NCBI GenBank assembly: GCA_028583415.1
Contig: CM053265.1
Span: 30,497,343 to 30,561,342, forward strand
Reading direction: 5' to 3'
DNA length: 64,000 nucleotides
From: Protea cynaroides
Taxonomy: Eukaryota; Streptophyta; Magnoliopsida; Proteales; Proteaceae
Part shown: in pieces, positions 1 through 8,380 of the stretch
How positions within the stretch are numbered: the first letter of the stretch is position 1
How the letters are laid out: each line of letters starts with the position of its first letter
Notes under the pieces: generated by a model
The model's database searches: none
The model's input: only the letters and a program-made list of their open reading frames with translations
What the model was told of the DNA's origin: nothing
Program-made: the position numbers and the translations under genes

Positions 1-2990
1 TATACGCTACCAAAGAAGCACCACAGATGGAAGATACTGATGTGATGTATAAATTTCCAATGTATTTTCAGGAGACTTACTTGGGTTACCATCTGATCAT
101 GCAACCGAGTTCGTCATCGACTTGTTACCAAGGACGATACTTGTGTCAAAGGCACCTATAGAGTAGTTCCTATGTAGTTAAAGGGATTGAGACTCAACTA
201 CAAGAGTTATTAGACTAAGGTCTTAATAGGCTAATTATTGCATCACGGGGAGCGCCAATGCAATTCGTGAAGAAGAAGGATGGTAGTGTCAGATTATGTA
301 TAGACTATCGAGAATCGAACAAGCTCACGATCAAGAATCGATATCTATCACCTCGGATGGATGACTTGTTTAAACAGTTGCAAAGAGCAAAGGTATTTTC
401 TAAGATTAATCTTCGATCAATATATCATCGGCGGAAGAATTCAGACAGCGATATTCTGAAAATAGATTTTAGAATCGGGATTGGGCAATTTTGAGTTCTC
501 GTTTATGACGTTGGGATTAACCAATGCCCTTACATCTTTTATGGAGTTGATGAACTGGGTGTTTCATGACATGTTGGACACGTCGATCATAGTTTTCATA
601 GATGATATTTTGGTTTATTCCAAGAATGAAGCAACTCATACAATGGATTTTAGAACAGCTTCACAATAGCTGAAAAGGGAAAAATTTTATGCCAAATCCA
701 AAAAATATGAGACCCGATTAAATAATGTGATCTGCTTAGATCACATAGCATCGTAAAAAGGGATTAAAGTGGACCCTATTAAGATAGAAGCAATTGTATG
801 GTGAGAAATGCCTAAGAACATTGTGAAGATCAGAAGTTCCTTGGGTTTAGCTGGTTATTGCAGACGATTTGTAGAGGACCACTCTAAGATCACAAAAACC
901 TCTTACCAAGCTAACCAAGAAGGGAGAGGAGTTTAATTGGACGGATAAGTATGAAGAATGTTTCTAGATTTCTAAAGTAAGGTTGCTATCAACTCCCATC
1001 TTGACTATTCCTATTTCTAGACAACCATTTACCTTATACATTGATGCGTCTGGATTGGGTTTAGGATGTGTGCTTATGCAAGGAGAATAAGTGATTGCAT
1101 ATACTTCAAGAAAACTGAAGGAGCATTAAAAGAATTACCTACTCATGACTTGGAATTATCGGTGATGAATTATGCAATCAAGATTTGGAGACACTATCTA
1201 TAAGGAGAAGAATTTAGATTAAATGGGAACACAAGAGTTTTATTTATCTCTTCATCAGAAAGAGTTGAACATGAGGATAAAAATAGTTGGAATTGCCCAA
1301 GGATTTAGACTGTGATATTGAGTGTCACCCGAGCAAGGCTAATATAGTAGCTAAGGCCTTAAAGAAAAATGGAATTATGAAGTCCAAAGAATGACCCGGT
1401 ATGAATGTTTCCTTACGTTTCGCAGCAATAGATTAGATTTGGAAGGAGAGTAACATATAATAGAAACTCGTGATAATCCAATTGAGCGAGGACTTATGGA
1501 TGAACTTATGGAGCAATAGTTCATCGCTGGCGTTCACAACATTAAAGATCATCTTTGAGTTGATAGACGAAGTAAAGGTAGTAATTTAGTGAGATCTATA
1601 TCTAAGAGCAGGGTAAGAATATTTAGAAAAGGAAAACCTAACCCTAACTTACTTTGGATGTGGAGACGGTACTCAGATGCAGAGGTAGATTCTGAATACC
1701 TAAAGATAAAGACTCAGATATCATGAAGAGGATAATGATAAGAGCCCATTGTACTCAATATCCAGGACATCCTGGAGTACCAATATGTATCATGACCTGA
1801 AGATATTGTACTGGTAAAGAGGAATGATAACAGATGTGGCTTAGTGCGTGCTCCAGTATCTGAATTATCAGCAAGTAAAGGCTGAAAGACAAAGGCCAAC
1901 ATGGCTTACCATAACCACTATCGGAGCCAGTCTGGAAGTGGAACTGTAGTACAATGAACTATGTCAATGATTTGCCACTGACTCCCAGATCGGTTGACAT
2001 GGTTCGGGTGATTGTTGATCGCCTTATGAAGATAGCTCATTCCATTACTATACGACCCCGGTATGCTTTGGAGCGGCTAACTAAGCAATATGTGGATAAT
2101 ATTGCCACATTGAATGGTATGCGTGAGATCTTTGTGTCAGTCAGCGGCTCATGTTTATCTCAAAGTTTTGGGAGGATCTATAGAAAACAATAGGAACAAA
2201 GTTGAAGTTTAGTACCGCATTTTACCTTAAACCGATGGGCAGTCGGAGCGGACTATACAGATCCTAAGAGATATGCCCTGAGCTTGTGAAATTGATTTCA
2301 AGGAGCTTGAGTTGAGAAGTTACCGTGAATTGAAGTTGCTACCAAGCTACTATGTAAATGTCACCTATATAGCATGGTACGGTAGAAATGTCAAACCCCT
2401 CTATGTTGGAATGAAGTTGATGAATGAAGAGTTTTAAGACCTGAGCCTATTGAAGAAACTTGTTGAGTAGCAGACAAGATCAAAGAAAATGGCCAAGATA
2501 GCTCAAGTTTGTCAGGAGAGACACCAAGACCTTGAGTTCGCCATAAGTGACAAAGTGTTCTTGAAGGTATCACTTATGTATGGTTTGAAGCGGTTCAGCA
2601 AGAAGGGAAAGTGGTATCCTATATATGTTGGACCTTGTAAAGTTTTGGAGAGACATAGAAATGTTGCATATCAACTAGCATTACCACTGTCCATGTCTAG
2701 TGTGCATGACGTATTTCGCATATCTCTATTGAAGAAGTATGTTGGAGATCCATATCAATGGTATTGACCACTAATCCACTGGATTATATAGAAGATTTAA
2801 CTATTGAAGTGGTACCAGTCTAGTTCACTAGTTGGAAGGTATAAACATCTCAAAAATTGGGATAATTATTATATGAAGGTCACCTGGAGAAGCAGAGATG
2901 TAGAAGAAATCACATGGGAAGAATAGAATGCTATGCGAAAGCAAGACCCTCATCTATTCGACTCAGAAGGTATGTACAACTTTCGAGGAT
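1..2990 (+). pseudogene. pol pseudogene of element A (PR linker, RT, RNase H, IN, chromodomain tail)
   Basis: Domains can be followed in order through shifting frames: protease-RT linker to about 250; RT about 255-720, with KKDGSVRLCIDYRE at about 270-320 and FIDDILVYSKN near 595; RNase H near 1030-1250 (YIDASGLGLGCVLMQGE-like); integrase core about 1950-2290 (VDRLMKIAHSITIRPRYALE); IN C-terminal region 2490-2770 (VSLMYGLKRFSKKGK, SMSSVHDVFRISLLKKYVGDP); and a chromodomain-like end about 2870-2970 (EEITWEE). The RT motif A reads FSKINL, with Asn where the family has the catalytic Asp. There are more than ten stops and several frameshifts. The product would have been the replication polyprotein of a Tekay/Del-like chromovirus. 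Confidence 0.9.
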
Positions 2991-3224
2991 GAAATTTTTA
3001 TAAGCAGGGGGTAGTTGTAAGATCTGTACGTTCAAATATCGAGGATGAAATTTTTTTTAAGGGTGGTGGAGTTGTAAGACCCGCACGCCACGAACCCGGT
3101 CTAACCTTACATTTCGTATCGTGACCAGTTTACATATCATGGTCGAGCCAAGTGGACCAAGTGTGTGAAGAAACCCAAGACCCAATAAGAAATTTTACTC
3201 AAAAAAAAATCAAAATGAGGGTAA

Positions 3225-3350
3225 GGTCGCATGGATAAACAGGTAGGGTCGACCCCCACCTCAAATGAAGTCCAACTCAGGAATTTTGGTCATGGGGTCG
3301 CAGGGGTCTCGGATTGTCCGACCCCCTCATCGACCCCCTAGCATGGACCC
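3225..3350 (+). repeat. GGTC-motif array in U3 of element A
   Basis: Several copies in both orientations of GGGGTCG/CGACCCC-type words (for example GGTCGACCCCC and CATCGACCCC) within about 120 bases, just upstream of the LTR TATA box. It matches a second array in the same LTR at 15800-15990. Confidence 0.7.
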
Positions 3351-3456
3351 TAGGAAAACAACAAAAAACAGCACGAACCAAAAATTAGGAAACTTTCCTA
3401 ATTTCAATTGGGACCTTTCCTAAACTCATTTGGACTTATTTTGGGAGGTTTTTCTC

Positions 3457-3464
3457 TATAAATA
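3457..3464 (+). promoter_or_regulatory. TATA box of the element A LTR
   Basis: TATAAATA in the context CTCTATAAATAGGACG. The same context recurs in the LTRs of H (56243-56250) and I (45821-45828), which supports it as the LTR core promoter. Confidence 0.75.
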
Positions 3465-3471
3465 GGACGTC

Positions 3472-3476
3472 CCTAA
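3472..3476 (+). repeat. Target site duplication of element B, left copy
   Basis: CCTAA directly before the B 5' LTR, repeated at 15414-15418 directly after the B 3' LTR. A 5-bp duplication is normal for Ty3/gypsy integrase. Confidence 0.93.
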
Positions 3477-3609
3477 TGTAAGACCCGTGTCAATCTAACC
3501 CGGTCTTACCACCTTGAACCAGGTTTACCCATCATGGTCGAGTCAAATAGACCAAGGGCGTGAAGGAGATCGAGATCCCAGGTATCAAATCGACCCAAAA
3601 ACACTTAAA

Positions 3610-3750
3610 ATAGGGAAGGGTCGCATACCCACCTAAGCAGGGTCGGACCTCCCAAAGAAGAAAGTCAGACCCTTAGTTTTGAAGGGAGGGTCGGACAGCT
3701 TAGAACCCTAGGGTCGACGGGATCATCGACCCTCCCATCGACCCTCGGTT
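3610..3750 (+). repeat. GGGTCG/CGACCC motif array, U3 of B 5' LTR
   Basis: At least six copies in both orientations of GGGTCG followed by A, C or G (GGGTCGCATACCC, GGGTCGGAC, GGGTCGACGGG, CATCGACCCTC) within 140 bases upstream of the TATA-like box. The same words recur at 4245-4390 and at 8030-8250 in the same element. Confidence 0.8.
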
Positions 3751-3840
3751 GCCGTAAGAAAATAAAATTAGGAAATTTCCTAATTTTTTATTGGGATTCT
3801 TTCCTAATCTCAAAGGGACTTATTTTAAGATGTTCCTACT

Positions 3841-3850
3841 CTATTTAAAA
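3841..3850 (+). promoter_or_regulatory. TATA-like box of B 5' LTR
   Basis: CTATTTAAAA followed by GACGTCCC, the same position and flanks as the TATAAATA boxes of A, I and H. Transcription would start a few tens of bases downstream; the start itself cannot be read from sequence. Confidence 0.6.
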
Positions 3851-4244
3851 GACGTCCCTAAGCCACTTTCACTCCTTTCACAACCCTAATTGAATTGAGA
3901 GAAAGAGAGGAGAAGGAAAAGAGGAAGAAGAAAGGCAAAGAAGAGAACTTAGCAAAAAGGAGAAGAATTTCAGAGAAAACGTAATCTTCTCAAGTATGGA
4001 TACTAATTCCATGAGTTTCTACAGACCTTACGTTAGTTATTGTTGAGAATGTGATCTCGGAGAAACCCAAACCATCAATCTATGGTTAGGTTTCCATGGA
4101 AAACCATAGAAGAATGCATGAAAGCTATCTAGGTGGGTTATACATGGTTTCAGACCATGGAATGCATGTAGAATGGAATGTAGGAGAAAGCCATAAGATT
4201 CCAAACACGAAGAATGGATTAAAAGAGGGAATTGGACCAAAGGG

Positions 4245-4390
4245 CACAAAGGATCGCACTGAGGGTCGATGACCATCCGATCCTAGGTGTTCCTGACCAT
4301 CGACCCTCAATGTTCAGAAAGTTCAGAATCTGGAGAGGGTCGCACCCAGGGTCGATCAGGACTCTGACCCTACCTCCGACCCTCAGTTAA
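4245..4390 (+). repeat. GGGTCG/CGACCC motif array inside B LTR leader
   Basis: A second array of the same word family, with GAGGGTCGATGACC, CATCGACCCTC, GGGTCGCACCCAGGGTCG and CTCCGACCCTC. It lies downstream of the putative leader splice donor, so it would be intronic in the sense RNA. The 3' LTR copy is at 13880-14015. Confidence 0.75.
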
Positions 4391-4686
4391 CAGAATGGTT
4401 TTTAAATCTGGAATTAATTATAATTAAATTATATCGACTTTGTTAGGTCTTCTAGCAATATAATAACATTGTAAAGGTGATTCTAAAGCTTGGAAAAGTA
4501 TCTATTAGCAAGCTAAGGTGAGGAACCAAAACTCCAAAATAAATTGGTTAATAACAAAAACTATTTTCTATTTCTTGAGTCCTATGCCATGCTTGATTCT
4601 ATGCGAATATGTTTGTAATGTGCATACAGCATGCCATCTAATATTGCTATTACTTGTTTACGCATATTTACTTTATTATTTATAAC

Positions 4687-4709
4687 ATGATGATGATGAT
4701 GATGATGAT
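4687..4709 (+). repeat. ATG trinucleotide tract in LTR
   Basis: ACATGATGATG...ATAGGAATAGGCATGTG. The same tract and flanks occur in the LTRs of A (about 16280), C, D, I (about 46627), H (about 57057) and B 3' (about 14318), so it is an ancestral LTR feature and not a recent microsatellite. Confidence 0.8.
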
Positions 4710-4789
4710 AGGAATAGGCATGTGCTTGTATGTGTGTGGTTGATGTACTTGATGCGAGCGAGTATCAGGGGAGGTGTGATGAGAACGTC

Positions 4790-5221
4790 AATAAACGTTA
4801 ACCTTTGGCGGGTCTCAGCACTTTAGCTCTATCTCTAACTCAAGTCTTGTGCATTAGCATCGTCGTATCGCCATTACTTTAGTAGAACTATTATGTCATA
4901 GAGTATCAGGGGAGGTGGTCTCGGTCCTTGTAGTCTCTGACTCTACCGGGGGGCCTTAGCTCTATCTCTATGGGCATTCTGAGGGATGCTGGGGTGAGGC
5001 CTTGGATACACTTTTTGCCATTAGGATTGGTTAGTTGCGAGCCCAGTTTGCAGCCCTTGCTAACAGGGGCTTACGTATTGGTATGGCACTATATAGCAAT
5101 AAACGTAACCTTTGTTATATAATGTTCATGATTGGGTGCATGTGAGTTGACTATAAACGTGATCTTCGGGTAAAGTCACACACTCGTGTATAGAGGCGGG
5201 GTCAATAAACGCGACCTTTGG
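4790..5221 (+). repeat. Four dispersed AATAAACGT-ACCTTTGG cassettes in B LTR
   Basis: Copies of AATAAACGTNACCTTTGG at about 4790, 5098, 5152 (partly altered) and 5203, each in a different conserved LTR context. H has three copies of the same word (about 57440-57570) and D has several on its own strand. In A the corresponding slots hold an unrelated word. Confidence 0.8.
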
Positions 5222-5370
5222 CTACCTAAACCTTTCTATTGCATACTGCAAACTTATATACCAGACCAAAGATATAAATTTGATTTGCATGCATATGTAT
5301 TGTTGCATTGTTTTGGCTACTCACTGAGCCGTGATGTGTGCTCACCCCTCGATGTCGAATATTTTTAGTT

Positions 5371-5502
5371 GATGATGCAGGTTATACCATTGAAGACTAT
5401 GTGAATGCGTCTGCGTACGGGAACGTGGCAGCGATGGAAGCTGAAGCTGAAATGGATACACACGACTCCTCTTGCGAGTGCAACTTGTGTGTATTTGATT
5501 AG
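5371..5502 (+). CDS. Conserved LTR coding exon, B 5' copy
   Basis: A 43-codon open stretch reading DDAGYTIEDYVN near its start and THDSSCECNLCVFD then TAG at its end. The same frame, length and end are found in the LTRs of B 3', D (both), H, C and I. No family is recognised; the Cys-X-Cys-X2-Cys tail could bind metal or form disulphides. It is preceded by a 3' splice-site-like ATATTTTTAG, and the presumed first leader exon has no ATG, so where translation starts is unclear. An internal Met in VAAMEAE is one option. Conservation is seen directly; function is unknown. Confidence 0.55.
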   Translation, partial: DDAGYTIEDYVNASAYGNVAAMEAEAEMDTHDSSCECNLCVFD

Positions 5503-5792
5503 ATATTTATTAGGTTTCTTTATTGGATTTATTAAGACATGTTTGGTGCTTAAATATTTATGTCTCAGTTGGAAATAGAATAATTTTCTATTAAATTATT
5601 AATATCATTTTAGTTTCTCAGTTCATGTTATTATAAGACTTCCGCTATTGTGTATTTACTCTGATTATGATTACGGATGTGTGTAAGTTTAGATAATGCG
5701 GGGATAGCCTATTTGAGATCCTTGTTGAACCGTTGGTTTATTAGTGGTTCATCACGTCATTCTTAATAGTGCAGAATTGGGGTGTGACAACT

Positions 5793-5804
5793 TGGTATCA
5801 GAGC
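5793..5804 (+). other. Primer-binding site of element B
   Basis: TGGTATCAGAGC, three bases after the LTR end. It is complementary to the 3' end of plant initiator tRNA-Met, the usual primer for plant Ty3/gypsy reverse transcription. Confidence 0.92.
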
Positions 5805-6067
5805 ATCTCAGGCCTTGTCCGCTGAACTAACATACATTCGAGACAATTGTAAACTGAGATAGGATAAAAGTAAAAACAGTAATATTAACACACTGTAAGC
5901 ACAAGTGATGATTGAGACCAAATTTAAAAAGAGAATAATGCATCTATAAAAGGGGAAACAAGTTACATACAATGAGTGAGAGAAACAAAATGTATATACA
6001 TAATGAAAGCAGAGTACAGTCCACAACCCGGACAGTTACTCTGAAGTACAAGGAAACTAAAGTACGA
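5805..6067 (+). other. Post-PBS leader of element B
   Basis: No sense gene. It contains a block (AACTGAGATAGGATAAAA, then an AACACACTGTAAGCAC-like word) that recurs at the same distance after the PBS in G, H, I, C and D. It is a candidate RNA packaging or dimerisation signal, and also the 3' end region of the antisense transcript. Both roles are inferred from position and conservation. Confidence 0.5.
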
Positions 6068-7424
6068 TCAAGAAGCTGGAGGCGAAGGAGGAGGCGGGGC
6101 CTCACGATCTCGGTCATAGTCCTCAGCATAGACTCTAGTCAACCAGGCTATCTGAGTCTGGGTCGTCTGTAGACTAGCTGTGAGATCGGCTACCCTCCTA
6201 TCAGTTGCACGCTGAATCTCTATGAGCTCTCCCATCCGCGTATCTGATATGCGCTGGGCAGCTAGCAGCTCATCCACTCTCACACGCTGAGCGTCTAGCA
6301 ACTCCTCCATCCTCAGATCAGATGCACGCTGAGCCTCCCTAACCTCCTGCAGCATCTCCATCATATCAGCAGGTGGGCGTGAAGGACCAGCCGCATAAGA
6401 AGGACCAGTCTTAGGTAAAGGATCCGTCGTAGAAGAAGTACCAACACCAGCTGCATGAGTAGGTGAAGGTGGTGGTATCACGTCAACATCCATATACATG
6501 CGGTCGTCATCATCGATGGGATCCACATGAGCTCTAGCAGCAGCAGCAGCAGCCTCAGCATCAGCCATCTCGATACGAGTGTGAGGGTGCACCATCGCAT
6601 TCCTCTCCTCATCACTTACCTGGGCATCCCGTATACCGATCTTGCAGATTTCCTCCCAATCTAGAGACGACGAGAAGGTCTTCTCCTGGATCTTCTCATC
6701 TACCAGGTCAACCCCCAGACGGGTCAGTAGGACTGTAATCATGCGTCCATAGGGTAGATTACCCCTATGACCGGACAATGTGGCACTAATCATAGTCCGC
6801 ATGATGATGTATGGAAGGCAGACGGGCTGGCGAGTGCAGATACTGTAAATCAGGAACTGGGTCAGCTGAGAAACCCTCTCATAGTGCCCACTCTGTGGGA
6901 TCAGATTATGCTGGATAATCTTGCAGAAGACCCATGGAGCTGGACGTAAATAATAAGCTCTCATCTGCCAACGATCAGGACGGAGTAACTGATTATCGAT
7001 CTCTGCCCTCATCTCCATCTCAACAAACTGGGGCTCTCCAGGCACACAGTACACCATGGGGCCATCATAAGGAATGCCCAACAAGTCAGCCAGCTGCCGA
7101 TAGTCGAAAGAGATATCTACCCCTTTGACGTAACTGGTGATGTGCAACTCCTGGCCATGCTCAACGTCATTGCAATTCCCCACCACCTGGAGATTACAAT
7201 AAAATTGGCGCACCAAATCCAAACATGCATGCATCGTATGTAATGACAGGAAGCCACCCCATGTAACCAAAGGCTCCCTCTACGTTGAACACGGCTAACT
7301 CAGCCAAGTTTACCATACGACCACCATCAACCTTCTTACGGGCATAGTCAGCATACCGTGCCTCGGCTTCATTGGAACGGAAGCGAAGGGGATCACGAAC
7401 TCGGGGTACCTTGGTACGAGCCAT
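6068..7424 (-). pseudogene. Antisense gene of element B (one 2-base deletion)
   Basis: Reads from ATG at 7424 (MARTKVPRVRDPLRF) to a stop at 6068, about 430 codons, opposite to gag-pol. The frame is shifted once, by a 2-base deletion near 7215-7232 relative to H. The central part (FYCNLQVV, VDISFDYRQLADLLGIPY, CKIIQHNLIPQSGHYERV, CLPYIIMRTMISATL, LLTRLGVDL) is the best conserved and resembles in layout the 'putative plant transposon protein' domain found in extra ORFs of plant retroelements; that family match is from memory and needs a profile search. The last 100 residues are rich in Arg, Glu and Ala with heptad-like repeats (coiled coil likely) and end in APPPPSPPAS. A 443-nt 5'-UTR intron precedes the ATG. 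Homologues are in H, E and X. Confidence 0.8.
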
Positions 7425-7429
7425 GGTAT

Positions 7430-7872
7430 CTGCAGAATAAGAAAGAGAAGGAAAAACAAGGAGTTAATAGGATAAAAATCTGAAACTTGATTTAATAACG
7501 ACGTAAGTTGACCACAAAGCCCCATTTCTCACCATACAAGTGGGCATGAGAACTTACGTAGGTTAAAATACATCCTACAACCCACATACAGTAGGAAATT
7601 TAAACTGACGATGTCCAATTTGAAGAAATTCTAAAAAAATCAAAAATGTCGACAAATTAGGGCAAAAAGAGAAAATTTCAAGTTTCTCGATAACCAACCG
7701 ATGAAACTCAAAAATTTTTGAGGGCTTTCGTTCCTCGAGACACCAATAACAAAAGCCCCCAATAAAAATCGAATTTTTACGGTTGGAAAAAGTTTAATTT
7801 GAAAAATACAAGTTAAATGGACAAAAACCTAGAAATAGAAACCTAAAAACAGGTAAAAATGAGAGGACATAC
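7430..7872 (-). other. Putative 5'-UTR intron of B antisense gene
   Basis: On the minus strand the donor is TACAG|GTATGTCC and the acceptor is TTATTCTGCAG|ATACC, followed at once by the ATG. H has a 441-nt counterpart (59717-60157), X 586 nt (26890-27475) and E 509 nt (43935-44443), all ending 4-5 bases before the ATG. Confidence 0.7.
7660..7845. other. Conserved intronic block shared by B and H antisense genes
   Basis: About 170 bases are nearly the same here and at 59935-60115 in H, although this is non-coding on both strands. It contains an inverted repeat (GAGGGCTTTCG ... AAAAGCCCCC) that could form a stem on either strand. It may be a regulatory or structured RNA element. Confidence 0.55.
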
Positions 7873-8029
7873 CTGTATAGATGACATGGACGTCGAAACT
7901 CGGACTAAAATCGACCAACAACAGTGGAGTAGCACTGTAGCAACTCAGAGTGGAGAGGCGAGTCGAAACGGGAGGGAAATAATAAGAAATGACCCAAAAT
8001 CGGATCTTAAAAATCTGATTTTTGGTCCG

Positions 8030-8250
8030 AGGGTCGGACAATTCGACTAGCACAATCGACCCTCAAATCGACCCTCCCATCGACCCTTGGCTCTCGGGAA
8101 TCTGACAGAAAATCAATGGTCGGAACTGAGGGTCGGATACCCATCGACCCTCGCATCGACCCTCAGCTCTCGGGAAGAACAGGTCATTCCCAGGGTCGGA
8201 TACCAAGGGTCGGACACACCATCGACCCTCACCATCGACCCTGCATAGAA
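8030..8250. repeat. GGGTCG/CGACCC motif array between antisense gene and gag of B
   Basis: About a dozen copies in both orientations (GAGGGTCGGAC, AATCGACCCTC, CCATCGACCC, CAGGGTCGGATACC, CACCATCGACCCTGC). They are the same words as in the LTR arrays of this element. The array lies upstream of the antisense gene's first exon and upstream of gag, so it is placed like a shared divergent promoter. Confidence 0.8.
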
Positions 8251-8345
8251 AAGACAGTATTTTTTTTATAAAATGAGCTAGAATTGGAATTGATTATTGG
8301 TTAGCGTGCCTACATGAAATATAAATGACTTCTCACCTATTTTGA

Positions 8346-8355
8346 TGATTTTCAG
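8346..8355 (+). other. Putative 3' splice site upstream of B gag
   Basis: TGATTTTCAG|GC, 25 bases before the gag ATG. H has ATGATTTCAG|GC (60631-60640) and X has AACATTTTAG|GA (ending 28009) in the same place. Splicing from the LTR leader to here would remove the antisense gene from the sense RNA. Confidence 0.5.
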
Positions 8356-8380
8356 GCACCACCAACCACAGAAGAGAATT

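Larger units (their letters stand above)
1..3476 (+). mobile_element. Element A, left part: degenerate Ty3/gypsy chromovirus
   Basis: This is the 3' part of an LTR retrotransposon whose 5' LTR and gag lie left of the window. It holds decayed pol (1-2990) and the first 404 bases of its 3' LTR (from 3073). The LTR is cut at 3476 by element B and resumes after 15418. The pol sequence resembles elements C and the 5' half of D more than B, G or H. The element carries many stops and indels and is not functional. Confidence 0.92.
3073..3476 (+). repeat. 3' LTR of element A, first segment (U3 and TATA box)
   Basis: It starts TGTAAGACCCGCACGCC, directly after the end of pol and a purine-rich stretch, as expected after a polypurine tract. 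It contains copies of a GGGGTCGA/GGGTCGCA-type motif at about 3225-3350 and a TATA box at 3457-3464. Element B interrupts it 12 bases after the TATA box. The remainder is at 15419-17442. Confidence 0.92.
3477..5789 (+). repeat. 5' LTR of element B
   Basis: Begins TGTAAGACCCGTG and ends GGGGTGTGACA, followed by the PBS. In order: U3 with a GGGTCG array (3610-3750), TATA-like TATTTAAAA near 3843, a purine-rich ATG-free leader, a splice-donor-like site near 3994, a second motif array (4245-4390), an ATG trinucleotide tract (4687-4709), four AATAAACGT-type cassettes (4790-5221), and a conserved coding exon (5371-5502). Confidence 0.96.

Noticed and set aside
4037..4310. Minus-strand open frames in the B LTR (and the copy at 13671-13907)
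   Set aside because: Present only because the two LTRs are copies; not kept in H, I or C at the same place.
5793..5804. TGGTATCAGAGC sites as parts of tRNA genes
   Set aside because: Only the 3'-end complement is present; no cloverleaf around it. These are primer-binding sites.
8030..8250. Dispersed short repeats as a possible CRISPR array
   Set aside because: Units are 6-14 bases, in both orientations, with irregular spacing, in a plant retroelement; no direct repeats with uniform spacers.
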